Source: Conus ventricosus
Lineage: Eukaryota > Mollusca > Gastropoda > Neogastropoda > Conidae
Direction of reading: 5' to 3'
Assembly: GCA_018398815.1 (NCBI GenBank)
Contig: CM031601.1
Coordinates: 12,854,819-12,918,818, forward strand
Length of the DNA: 64,000 nucleotides
Made by a program: the position numbers and the translations under genes. Shown here one piece after another: positions 35,085 through 46,424 of this stretch; the stretch's first letter is position 1, and each line of letters begins with the position of its first letter. The notes below the pieces were generated by a model, which saw only the letters and a list, made by a program, of their open reading frames with translations, was not told where the DNA came from and did not search any database.

Positions 35085-37905
35085 TTGTCAGAGCGCTAAA
35101 GGTTAAGGGAAAAAACCCATACTAACACCCCCCTATAAACCACCCACAAGTTGAAAAAAAAAATATATTTTTCAAAACAACCGCTGTGTCATGCCCCAAC
35201 CCACCCCCCTGCAATAGACCCCCCAACTTACAGTTTCACAAAACAAAAAATCGAACCCACTAGACAAGCATACTCAAACACTGGGCCAAAAAAAACCCAC
35301 TGGTGAAAAAAATGCATAACTCTTAGACATAATCTTAGTTTTGATGCCAAAACTTTCCCCAAAACCGATTCCCCCCAAACCAAGGGGAAATCACCCTCAT
35401 TTCGTTTGGATGCAGTTAGGTGGAAAAATAGGCACATGTAGCTTGTGGGACGCACAATTTTGATAGTTTTTTTCTTTCGCCCAAAACCCCTTTTTAACGG
35501 GGTAACGTGGACAAAGCGACGACGGCGACGAGCAGAAACGATGAACACGCATGGGGGGGTTTAAGAGGAAAAAAAAATAAATATAAGCGGCGAGGGTTTT
35601 GGTAGAAAACCCGTCACGCCAAACACCCCACGCTAAGCCTGGTCACTGCCCAAAAAATGTGGTGTCGAGCCCGGATGAGTGCACCCCCACCCGCATGGCG
35701 CGTGCGCTTCCCCGACGCCCCCCAAATCGGCAGGGCTGCAAGGCCCGGGTCGGCTCGCCGGGGCGGGGCCGGGTCAGCTCGACGGGTCGGCCTGGGCAGC
35801 TCCGCGGGGTAGCCCGGGGCACTGGGGGGCTCCCCCCTGGGTCGGCCCTCAGGCCGCATCAGCCAGACGTTGGTAACACCGGACGCTGCCCATCCCCCCT
35901 GGAAAAGGTGGTACTGGGAAAACAAAAACTGCATGCTCCAATCGTGGTGGATTACACTACATTTGCGCATTCCCACCGCATTTGTCACAAATCACATTTC
36001 AAAGAAAACGTAATTTGCTGCACTCCGCCGAAATTACTAACACCCAAACGAACCCCCCGACAGAACGTTTGTTCATTATTATTTACTTTTTGGCTGTCAA
36101 TATTCCGCCCCCCCATAATGTCATGTAAGGCCCAAAAACCCCTTTTAGAGTCCAACCAAAAAAACCCCATAAAACACCCCCCGGTTCTAGGCTCCTCAGC
36201 ACCAAAAGAACCCCCCAACATACCCCCGTGCCAAAACCCGGGGTAAGCAAACAGAATTCAAGACCTCACGCCACATATCAAAACACTATAAAATTTAGCA
36301 CCCGTCTCAAAAAAAGCAATGAAACAAAATGACACCCCTTACTGACAACCGAAATTACACGGGGGGGATATAAAAGCCCAGCGCGAGGTGACCCAAAAAT
36401 TTTTAAAACATCAAAACATCAGGTAACGAACGGCAAACAAAACAAAAACAGTGACTACCCACAAACCCAAAAAGCAAACCAAAAAACCGTAACAACGTAG
36501 CAAATTCCACCCAACCTGCAGAGGAGTCACACTTTGTAATGGTCAAGAAAAGGAAAAAAAAAATGAAAAAACACCCGGGGCTGCTCAATATTAAAAACCC
36601 GCGTAAAAAGGAAAACAATATTGCCCCCTGACACTCCTCTTTCAGTACTAGCAATCCTTTAATAAATTATTTTTAGTTATTAAGTTCTTTAAAATCCCGC
36701 CCACTACACAGAGCCACGTTAAACTACCCCACGTTTACAAAACGAAACTTCAGCACGTAAAAGGGATCAAATGGCCCGAGACGGGCCCCCCTCCCGGGAA
36801 CCCAAAAGGGCAGGCACCGGAAGGTCGCGTAAGTTTGAAGCTGCAAAATTTGAAAAAAAGTTGGCGCCCCGGCTTTCCCAAACGTTTCCAAAATAAAAAC
36901 CCTGGCCCGTCTTACCCCCCTTTTAAAACGTGGGCAGTACCAGCGTACCCAGCGCCACAGCCTGAGTTTGGGGAAACCATCCCCTTTTCCAAAAATTTAA
37001 AACAGCATCCCCCCCCCCCCCCCTCCCCCTCCTACTTCCCTTCCCCCCGACCTTTCCCATAATATTTCCAATAAGCGAACCCACAAATAACCCCCGCATT
37101 TCTTTCAAAAAAAATAACCAAGTAAATTTTAAATTCAATAGCAAAAGCCCAATTTTAAACCCCCCCCCCCCAGCCCAGGACGATTAGAAAATTTTAAAAG
37201 AAGATGGAGTTTACAAAAATGGGGCATAGTAGGGGAAACCCACCCAGCCCTAATGGACAACCTACAAAAATTACTTTTGTTCAAACTAACCCCTTTAGCA
37301 AACAACAATACCCCCTAGACAAAACCCTTTTTCAAAAGTCTCAACTCTGCCAATGATCGATACTACTTCAAAAAGCCAAACCTGCTTAAACTTAGAGAAC
37401 CTTGGACAAAACCCCCCTCGTAGGGGGGCGCCACACATGATACACCCCTAAAAACAATAGTGGGTCACCCGGAAAACGCACCCCTTTATCTTGAATTTGA
37501 CCCCCTTTAATAGAAAAAGATTTATTGGGGGGCCCGGAAAACCCCCCCAAAAGCCACACCCTTCAGGGCCAAAGACCCAAAACCAAGAGTCCTGCTTGAC
37601 ACCCCCCCAAGCAGAACGACTTAAACGCCCTGCGCTCCCCAGGGAATGCGGCCCCACTAAACATGAACTCACGTGACAAGACAACACAAAACTGCACGGG
37701 ACGAAAAAGACGAAAGGTTCCGGGTTTGACATGTAACCCTGGGGTTTAACGCACGGAAATTTCTGCCTTAGCAACAAAAAGGGCGTGTGAAACGCTAAAC
37801 AAAAAAACTATAAAAGATTCCCGGGTGTGTCGGCTCCCCCCCCTTTCCCCCGCCTCCTTCTCTATCTTTGATGCCATGCACCCAAAACCCAAACTCTGGG
37901 ATGAA
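35085..37905 (+). repeat. 2.8 kb direct duplication, copy 2
   Basis: Same landmarks as copy 1 at an offset of about 5.85 kb: GTGGATTACACTAC at 35947, TTTCAGTACTAGC at about 36640, C-run at about 37008, TTTGACATGTAACCC at about 37725, CTGGGATGAA at the right end. Right end is followed by unrelated, better-quality sequence. Confidence 0.85.
35740..35870. repeat. GC-rich short tandem repeat (about 22-24 bp unit)
   Basis: Imperfect units of the type GGGTCGGCCTGGGTCAGCTC follow each other; the counterpart in copy 1 lies at about 29905-30015. Unit borders are blurred by base errors. Confidence 0.55.
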
Positions 37906-37916
37906 GTTCAGGAGTG

Positions 37917-38189
37917 CTAGGGTCTTTTGTTCAAAGATTTTTTGCGGTTTTCAATGGGCAGGTTGTTCCCTTTGTGATTATGTGACCCCGGAATCAGTTT
38001 TTTTCTTTCTGAACTACTTTTCTGATTGGTTTTAGGGCGCTTAGCCCAATTTTTCATGGCTCTTTCTAAATTGCGATGATCCCCTTTTTCTTGCTGTGGA
38101 CGGAATTCGTCAAAAAAACAAATGACGCTTGATCTTGTTGAGGATCCTCCCTTGTTCTTTGAAATATTTCTGGAACTGAATGATGGCAA
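37917..38189 (-). CDS. Hypothetical open frame, 90 codons
   Basis: An intact 90-codon frame, Lys/Arg/Ser-rich (begins MPSFSSRNISKNK), lies in better-quality sequence between the end of the 2.8 kb duplication and the gap. No family was recognised, there are no transmembrane segments, and its charge would fit a nucleic-acid-binding linker of a retroelement, but this is a guess. It may be chance. Confidence 0.25.
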   Translation of the reverse strand: MPSFSSRNISKNKGGSSTRSSVICFFDEFRPQQEKGDHRNLERAMKNWAKRPKTNQKSSSERKKLIPGSHNHKGNNLPIENRKKSLNKRP

Positions 38190-38259
38190 AAGAGTCTTTT
38201 ATAAAAATCCACCTGCTGGGGTGTAAAGGTAGTGGTTTGGCAATTGATAGATTAATGGA

Positions 38260-39259
38260 NNNNNNNNNNNNNNNNNNNNNNNNNNNNNNNNNNNNNNNNN
38301 NNNNNNNNNNNNNNNNNNNNNNNNNNNNNNNNNNNNNNNNNNNNNNNNNNNNNNNNNNNNNNNNNNNNNNNNNNNNNNNNNNNNNNNNNNNNNNNNNNNN
38401 NNNNNNNNNNNNNNNNNNNNNNNNNNNNNNNNNNNNNNNNNNNNNNNNNNNNNNNNNNNNNNNNNNNNNNNNNNNNNNNNNNNNNNNNNNNNNNNNNNNN
38501 NNNNNNNNNNNNNNNNNNNNNNNNNNNNNNNNNNNNNNNNNNNNNNNNNNNNNNNNNNNNNNNNNNNNNNNNNNNNNNNNNNNNNNNNNNNNNNNNNNNN
38601 NNNNNNNNNNNNNNNNNNNNNNNNNNNNNNNNNNNNNNNNNNNNNNNNNNNNNNNNNNNNNNNNNNNNNNNNNNNNNNNNNNNNNNNNNNNNNNNNNNNN
38701 NNNNNNNNNNNNNNNNNNNNNNNNNNNNNNNNNNNNNNNNNNNNNNNNNNNNNNNNNNNNNNNNNNNNNNNNNNNNNNNNNNNNNNNNNNNNNNNNNNNN
38801 NNNNNNNNNNNNNNNNNNNNNNNNNNNNNNNNNNNNNNNNNNNNNNNNNNNNNNNNNNNNNNNNNNNNNNNNNNNNNNNNNNNNNNNNNNNNNNNNNNNN
38901 NNNNNNNNNNNNNNNNNNNNNNNNNNNNNNNNNNNNNNNNNNNNNNNNNNNNNNNNNNNNNNNNNNNNNNNNNNNNNNNNNNNNNNNNNNNNNNNNNNNN
39001 NNNNNNNNNNNNNNNNNNNNNNNNNNNNNNNNNNNNNNNNNNNNNNNNNNNNNNNNNNNNNNNNNNNNNNNNNNNNNNNNNNNNNNNNNNNNNNNNNNNN
39101 NNNNNNNNNNNNNNNNNNNNNNNNNNNNNNNNNNNNNNNNNNNNNNNNNNNNNNNNNNNNNNNNNNNNNNNNNNNNNNNNNNNNNNNNNNNNNNNNNNNN
39201 NNNNNNNNNNNNNNNNNNNNNNNNNNNNNNNNNNNNNNNNNNNNNNNNNNNNNNNNNNN
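38260..39259. other. Assembly gap, 1000 N
   Basis: Exactly 1000 N. It lies at the left border of copy B of the 4.4 kb duplication. Any long frame drawn across it is an artefact. Confidence 0.99.
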
Positions 39260-39289
39260 GGGGCTCTTTTTTCTAGAGGGACCGGGGTA

Positions 39290-39900
39290 TTTTTACTTAT
39301 TTTAAATGACTACCAGAGGGTTAAAAAGCACATGCATCTTTGCTGATGTTCTAAGTTGTACAGTTCACCACCCAAAAACCCTTACAATGCAAACGACATT
39401 GAGTACTCAAAATGTCTATTCAGGAATTGTACTTCAACATCCAAATGCAAAGTATTCATACGGCAAAAAAACCCTAAATTAAATTACAGTATGAAAGTTG
39501 GGGATCAAGATGTTAAAAATAACGTGTTTGTAAGAGGAAAAAGACTTGGGAGTAATATTTGATGAAGACTTACTTTTTGACAGACACATTGCACAGACCG
39601 TCAAGAAAGCCATGCAGATGTTTTGGTATTTTTAAAGAAAAACTTTTACATACTTGGACAGAGATACCTTTCTTAGACTATATAAGGCAATGGTGAGACC
39701 GTTTCTTGAATTTGGCAATGTGATATGGTCTCCAAGATTAAAAAGGCAGTCAATTTTAAATAGAAAAGGTGCAGAGAAAAGCAACTAAGCTATTCCAGAC
39801 ATTTCTGATTATTCATATGAAGACAGATTAAGGTATCTAGGTTGCCATCCCTAAAGCCAGAAGGATAAGAGGAGATCTGATCCAAACTTGTAAAATTTCA
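39290..39900 (+). pseudogene. CR1-like LINE RT 3' fragment, copy B
   Basis: Same segment as 16195-16815: GLKST-type region, GDQDV, DEDLLFDRHIAQTVKKA and a TFLRLYKAMVRP-type block, in shifted frames. The upstream RT core is missing or in the gap. Confidence 0.8.
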
Positions 39901-40200
39901 ATTAAAACTGATGCGATCCTTGGGTCATGGCAATCTTCCTCTATGCTTGCAAAATCATGGACACAAAAGCTGACCTCGAAAAAAGGATCAAAGCAGTTGA
40001 AATGAGGTGCCTTTAGAAGACTCCTTGGCATTTCATACAGAGATCACATCACCAACGAGGAAGTAAAGAGACGCATCGATAATGAAATCGGTCCATATAC
40101 AGATCTCCTCACTTCAGTTAAACGCGCGAGCTGAATGGTTGGATGTCAGAGGTCATCAGGCCTTGCCCAAAACAATCCTGCAGGGCACAGAACTTTTTGA
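39901..40200 (+). pseudogene. Second LINE C-terminal fragment, copy B
   Basis: Counterpart of 16816-17112, including AVEMRCL, GISYRDHITNEEVKRRI and an LQGTE end; the WYGHV part is frameshifted near 40130. Confidence 0.8.
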
Positions 40201-40546
40201 TCAGAACTTTTTTTTTTGCTTTGGCTTCGTGTTATTGTTCTTATGTGTATTTTGTTGTTTGAATGCCTGTTCGTCGTTTGTTTTATTGTCTTCAATGTTA
40301 TTTTTGTCATTCCCCGAGACTAATCGCAGCGCATAGTGTTTGTTCGGTAAATTTGTTTAATCTTCCGTTTGGCAAGACAGTTCAAACTAGTTTCAGGGAG
40401 TTCTAAATTCTCTCAACTTAGTCATTAATTCTTTTATCAATCGCTTCAAATCGTGAAACCGTGTGGTCTCAAAACTTAGTGGATTTGTGTCCCGTACATG
40501 GACTATAGTCCGCAAGCAGCGATTCTTTCATAATCAAATTGAACTG

Positions 40547-40583
<37 letters not shown>

Positions 40584-40816
40584 CTCTCCCCTCTCTCTCT
40601 GCCTCGAAAGCCAGTCTTGCTTTATGAACAAGAATGATGAATTGAATATATCCTGATGTACTTAAACATGAATGCCTAATGAATCACAGTTCATTCTTCC
40701 TCACCTGTGCTGACGATACTAGTTGGTGATTGACACTTCTGACACACCGTAGGAATATTAATGCCACGCAGTTTTCAGCACGCGCGCGCGCGCGCTCACG
40801 TGTATATATATATATG

Positions 40817-40885
<69 letters not shown>

Positions 40886-41084
40886 TGTGTGTGCATGCGC
40901 GCACATGCGCCGCGCGCGCGCGTGTGTGTGTGTGTTTGTGTACAATGTACTTTCCTTTAAAGCTAGTATGAATCATCACTGTTCTTGTCAGTTTCTGAGT
41001 CCCTGAAGGGACAAGGGCCAGATCAATAAAGTATGTTCTTGATTATCTGTTACCCTTGGGAATAAACATTATCAATAAATCAAC

Positions 41085-41550
41085 TGTCAATCAACACCAA
41101 AGTCAGGCTCTTCAACACCAACATCAAGGCAGTTCTATTGTACGGGCGGAGATTTGGAGAACTACAGTCGCCACCACCAAGAAAGCGCAGATGTTCATCA
41201 ACAACTGCCTGCGCAAGTTTCTCCGCATCCGATGGCCAGACACCAAATCAACAACAATGAGCTCTGAGAGAGAACAAACCAGCTGCCCGCAGAACAGGAA
41301 ATCAAGAAAACGACATTAGGGCTGGATTGGACATACGCTGCGGAAGCCTGCAAGCAACATTCACCAGACAAGCCTTCACATGGAACCCCCAAGGAAAGCG
41401 AAAAAGAGGCGGTCAAGGAACACCCGGCACCGGGACCTGGAAGCTGACAGCAGGAACAAGGGGATGACTTGGAAACAGCTGGAAAAAAGAGCCTGCAGGT
41501 CTTGCTTGCGGCTTGTACCCCAGGAGGGGGAAAAGGCGATAAAATAAAAA
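41085..41550 (+). pseudogene. RTE-like LINE 3' end, copy B
   Basis: Counterpart of 17985-18475 with NNCLRKFLRIRWPDT and a terminal GLYPRR-like end followed by an A-rich tail at about 41540-41562. Here PDT is preserved and the rest is shifted by indels. Confidence 0.8.
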
Positions 41551-41556
41551 AATAAA

Positions 41557-41832
41557 AAATCGATCAACCAATCTCCCCCGCCCCCCCCCCCTCTCTTTTC
41601 TCTCTCTCTCTCTGTAAAGTGTGTGCGTGTGTGTGACTCTGTCTGTCTTCTCTCTCTCATGTTTAAATTAAACCTCATTTTGCACGTAACACCCATTGCT
41701 TTTTACTGCATTGTTAACACTACTCTGGAAGAGGACTGCAGTTTAAAAGGACACTAAAGCAGGCTAGTGAACATCCAAGTGAATAACGAATGTTGTCCAC
41801 ACCCCCCCCCCCCCCCCCCCTCTCTCTCCCTC

Positions 41833-41881
<49 letters not shown>

Positions 41882-42690
41882 GATCGCTTTCTCTTGTGTG
41901 TGTGTGTGTGTGTGTGGTGTGTGTGTGTGTGTGTGTGGTGTGTGTCAGTGTGGTGTGTGTGTGTGTGTGGTGTGTGGTGGGGTGTGTGGGGTCTTTCTTT
42001 CTGTTTTTTTTTCTTTCTAAACAATTCATTCATTCTTGTTCGTTGTTTCAATGTTTTTAAGCTTTAGATTCATCCATTGTTAGAGAAACAGCCCATGTTT
42101 TATATATCTTTTAACATCTGTATGTTTGTGATACGTTTTTGTGACTTTTTGTCACTTAGTCCTGCGTAGCTAGTTGCTACCACACTAAGTCGCTTTAGTG
42201 GGGCAAGGTTACCCTGCAGGCCTTGGTCGGGGGCCGTTACCCAGGGGGGTTGATAGGGGATTAAAAAAAATCGATCAACCAACACCCCCCCTCTCTCTCT
42301 CTCTGACGTGTGTACGGTGTGTGACTCTGTCTTTCTCTCTCTCTCATGTTTAAATTAAATATCATGTTGCACGGTACAAAAACCCTATTGCTTTGTACTG
42401 CATTGTTAACTCAACTCAGGAAGAGGACTGCATGTTTTAAAACGCACCAAAGCAGACTAGTGAACATCGGTTTTCCACGTGAAAACGAATGTTGTCCTCT
42501 CTCTCTCTCTCTCTTCTCTTCTCTCTCTTCCCCTCTCTCTCCTCCTCTCTTTTCTCTCTCTCTCTCTCTATAGGAGGATCGCTTTCTATGCGTGTGTGTG
42601 TTGTGTGTTTTTGTGTGTGTGTGTGTGTGTTTTGTGTGTGTGTGTGGTGTGGTGGTGTGTGTGTGCGTGCGTGCGTGCGTGCGTGCGCGC

Positions 42691-42725
<35 letters not shown>

Positions 42726-42985
42726 TTGGGGTATGTGTGGTGTTTTTTTTCTTTTTTTCTATTTTTTTCTTTCTAAACAATTCATTCATTCTTGTTCATT
42801 CTTTCAATATTTTTTAAGCTTTAGAAATTTTTTCATTGATGGAGAAACATCTCATTCACATGTTTTATTATTTTTTAAAATCTGTATGTTTGAGATACGT
42901 TTTGTATCTATATATAGTTAGTTATTAGTTAGTTGTTAGTCACACTAAGTCACTTAGTGGGGTAAGGTTACCTTGGAAAAAAGAT
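41557..42985. repeat. 0.7 kb tandem repeat, copy B of the array
   Basis: Units at about 41557-42268 and 42269-42980, each about 711 bp, with the same landmarks as at 18485-19885, then the start of a third unit. Confidence 0.85.
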
Positions 42986-43016
42986 TTACAATCAATCTCT
43001 CTCTCTTTTCTCTCCC

Positions 43017-43060
<44 letters not shown>

Positions 43061-43267
43061 CCCACACACAACACGCACGCACGCACGCACGCACGTACGC
43101 ACGCACGCACGCAAGCACGCACGCACGCAACGCACGCACACACACACACAAAACACACACACACACACTTTGTCTAATATCACATTTGTTTGTGAAAAGA
43201 CGTTTTAAATTAAAGTCGTAGTAGCAGTAGTAGTAGTAGTACTACTACTACTACACTACTACTACTA

Positions 43268-43302
<35 letters not shown>

Positions 43303-43721
43303 ACACACAATACAAGCACGCCCTACAAGCCTGCACCCAAAAAGTTGTGTTCTGATTAATGATGTGCATTTCGTAACATCATGCTGCACACCAAAATATA
43401 ATGCGTAAGGGCTTGTTAAGGAACTGAGTGTGTGTTATAGACGGCGCAATAGTTTGTTTTGAGAAAATTGTTATTGTGTTTTAAAGTTGACTCTTCTCAT
43501 TTCTTTCACATGGTCAAGGTACAACCCAGGTGGTTCCAAAAACAGACAGATTAAAATGAAAAGAATGGGACTATGTGGGTGCTTCAAGCTGGGGGCAGAG
43601 ACAGGGTCCCCATGTAAGTGTGCCAAGGCCTGGAATGCGATGTGAACTAAGGGGAAGGTCATGTACTTGAAAACTGTCATGATTTCATCAGTGAACATCT
43701 TCCAAAAATAAGGACATAGAG

Positions 43722-43804
43722 AACAGGAAAACCTTCATTCTAACTCACTTTCGCGACAACCAGTTTTTGGGCGAAAGTGGCCTAAAAAACCGCCTTTTCC
43801 TGTT
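43722..43804. repeat. Nested inverted repeat at the presumed element end
   Basis: Outer stem AACAGGAAAA (43722-43731) pairs with TTTTCCTGTT (43795-43804); inner stem CACTTTCGC (43746-43754) pairs with GCGAAAGTG (43771-43779). Both are perfect. It begins within 4 bases of the duplication breakpoint. Confidence 0.85.
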
Positions 43805-43915
43805 TTCTGACAAGTAAGACTTTAATAATCAAAAAAATAACGATTATCTACAAACAAACATACTGTGCAGGGTTATTCGTTTTCAATACTAAATTTACTA
43901 AAATTTCATAGAGTA

Positions 43916-43998
43916 ACGTAGGGGAAAGTAGCCGTGGCTGAACACGTCCCAAGAGTTCCGTAGGGAAAAGCAGCCGTGACTGAACGCGCTTCATATAC
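43916..43998. repeat. 43 bp direct repeat, two copies
   Basis: CGTAGGGGAAAGTAGCCGTG and the following GCTGAACACG recur 43 bp on with few changes (CGTAGGGAAAAGCAGCCGTG, ACTGAACGCG). Confidence 0.8.
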
Positions 43999-44571
43999 AA
44001 ACGGTGTCTGTTCCCCCGGCTCTCTTTTCAGTACTGTTAAAATCTGTCAGGGCGGGTGGTCAACGACCCCGCTTGCAGGGTAAGCTTTTAATTGCTAGTT
44101 GCCGGCCTACCTGCCCAGCACTTGGTTGTTTATTTCTCCCAGTGCTGTGGTGGTGTGAGTTTGCATTTGGCACAAATTACTAGCTGCAGTTTTAGAAGAC
44201 AGTTTGTGGATCTAAGTTAGAAAAAAGTTTTTTGAATCGCAATACTTTCTTCAACAGCTTTTATGTAGATTATATGTGTGGAAGACATGGAATCAGCTTA
44301 ACTTTCTAAACAAGCTCAAAAATCTCATTACCGCCGCCAACACCAACAGAATTGCGGACAGAGGAAGGAAAAGAATGCTTTTCATGAAATATAAGATACT
44401 TGAACAATGATTGAAGCGGCTCGTTAAAAGCATCGGTTAATGCTGGCCAAGTTTTGTTGAACTACTAGGCGATTGGAATGACGCGGTTTTAAAACAGCTA
44501 TATATAACCACCCCGCACTCTCTTCTATCTATCTTAACCACACAACACACACAACACACACACACCAGCAC

Positions 44572-44602
<31 letters not shown>

Positions 44603-45650
44603 TCTCATACCGCCGGCGTCGCGCGCTACCGAGACAGACAGACAGACGAGACGAGGACACACACTGAGCAACAAATTCAATACTGCCGCACCTCTCCCTA
44701 CCCCACCCTTCCGCCCAGCCTTCTAGAAATTTACTTTACCACGCCACGCGTGGGCGCTGTTACACTTGGCAACTCGGCGGGCGCTTACATGGACTAGGTT
44801 AACCCACACATTCTTCCGCTGACTGCTGGACAAGCATGAACGTGTTTTTACTGTGCTGTGGGTGTGTTATTCTAATAAACCGGTTTACCAAAGAACAGAA
44901 TTGTTGATTCTTAAAGGTTTGTTGGTTTAGAAATGAAAACGTTGAAGGGCAATATTGTTGACAAAGATACAGCCAGTTTTAATACGGTGTTTGGCTATCG
45001 ATGAGATGGTTCCTTATATAAAATTGGCGCTGTTTGTTGGAAAGTCGGCGAAGCAAAACAACCATTACGCGATTGATCTGTTGGGAGCTGGCTTGAGACT
45101 AGCCTAAAGCCATGTTTAAAAAAACTTGGCGTTCCATTCTTAAGGCGGAGGTAATAACACGGCTGTTTCGTATGCTAAAAACTTATATTTGATACATTTG
45201 CTGGTCTCCCAAGTAAAAATGTTCCAGATTTGTATCAGACTTGATTGAGTGTTAACTACAGATTCAGTGTTATGTAGCAAGCTGATCTGTGTATTAAGAT
45301 GTGTATACTTTTCTACTTTTCTTTTTTCTAACAGTTCCATTCTTGCCTTCAAGTGTGCCCTTATGACAAGGGAATGGCGATTTCGAATGTTCTGGACAAA
45401 AATAGATAGGGCTAGGCAGACCTTAGTACATTAGACCAGTTATGGAGAGGAGTAGTGGTGTAGCCAGCACTATCTTCCATTATAAATTGCTTCAAAAATA
45501 CATATGACGCGGGTTTACTAACTACTGGCGATTCCCAAGCTCCCCTCGTCGCGTCTCCCCACCCTCCCTCCCCTCCCAGGCCTTGCTGAGCACTTCTTGC
45601 TCTCGAAATTGGCCCTCCGTTGATTAGCGGGTTCGCTAATTACTAAGTAG
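43999..45650. other. Non-coding left arm of the Polinton, part 1
   Basis: Unique sequence with a CA microsatellite (about 44530-44600) and a short GACA repeat (44632-44650). No coding region was recognised. It could include the terminal inverted repeat. Confidence 0.55.
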
Positions 45651-45654
45651 TCAA

Positions 45655-46050
45655 TCCCGCACGTGTTAGGCTGTATACGGCAGCCATTTGCTGCTCTGAC
45701 GTGGTTCTAAATTTGTAACGATCATGCATGATCGGTAGCCATCTTGCTGCTCCTGACGTGGTTCTAAAATATATCAAACATAGGCCTATCGGCAGAGTTT
45801 TGCAGATTGACCCACAAAGCCCCTCTACTCCACCTGCATCACGTCACAGCCGCATGATCGGCAGCCATCTTGTGCTGCTCTGACGTGGTTCTTTAATATA
45901 GTAACGATCATGCATGATCGGTAGCCATCTTGCTAACCTTACAACTTGCTGCTCTGCGTTACGCGTAACCGCCGCATGAGCGGGCAGCCATCTTGAGCTA
46001 TGACTAAGTTCTAAATATAGTAACGATCATGCATGATCGGTTGCATTCTG
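45655..46050. repeat. About 61 bp tandem repeats with 16 bp palindrome
   Basis: Degenerate units contain CGATCATGCATGATCG (a perfect 16 bp palindrome at 45719-45734, 45905-45920 and 46024-46039), then GTAGCCATCTTG, GCTGCTCTGACGTGGTTC and TAATATAGTAA. Palindrome spacings of 186 and 119 bp are close to three and two units of 61 bp; partial units lie in between. Such iterons are common in terminal repeats of Polintons and DNA viruses; function here is inferred only. Confidence 0.8.
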
Positions 46051-46211
46051 TGTTCACGCATCTTGCAACTACCCTGGCAAACATTCTTCTGGAAACCTGC
46101 TTCAACGCCCTGCACTTAACTTTTCATACAGCACTGTCCTGGGTCTATTGTGTGTTTGTTTGTGTTTGTTTTGTGGTTTGGTTTGTGGTTTGTTTGTGGT
46201 GTGAGGTGTTT

Positions 46212-46385
46212 TGTCCTACCCCCACGCACGCTCGTCCCCCCAACCCCCACCCCACGCCGCACGTCCCACCAACCCCCCACCCACGGCACGCACGTCCCCC
46301 CACCCCCCACCCCACGCACGCACCGTCCCCCCACCCCCTCCCCACCCAACGCACGCAACGTCCTTCCACCCCACCCACCTGTGTA
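46212..46385. repeat. C-rich minisatellite
   Basis: Repeating CACGCACG and C6-ACCCCCCACCCC blocks with a unit of roughly 30-37 bp. The minus strand is G-rich with many G-runs, so quadruplex formation is possible. Pro/His-rich frames across it are not genes. Confidence 0.8.
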
Positions 46386-46424
46386 GCACCACACACACAC
46401 TCCTACCCCTAATAGTCGCCCAAG

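Larger units (their letters stand above)
27651..37905. other. Low-quality, homopolymer-rich block 2
   Basis: Runs of identical bases dominate, first T/G-biased (to about 29150), then mostly A/C-biased. Open frames are frequent because the sequence is GC- or C-rich, but none resembles a known family. An internal 2.8 kb direct duplication is present. No gene is called. Confidence 0.75.
39290..43718 (+). repeat. 4.4 kb direct duplication, copy B
   Basis: Colinear with 16195-20546. It starts within the RT catalytic block just after the gap and ends at GGACATA (43712-43718), after which the two copies share nothing. Copy B shows many additional single-base indels, so some of its breaks may be consensus errors. 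Confidence 0.93.

Noticed and set aside
38180..39346. 388-codon frame across the first gap
   Set aside because: Almost all residues are undefined because of Ns.
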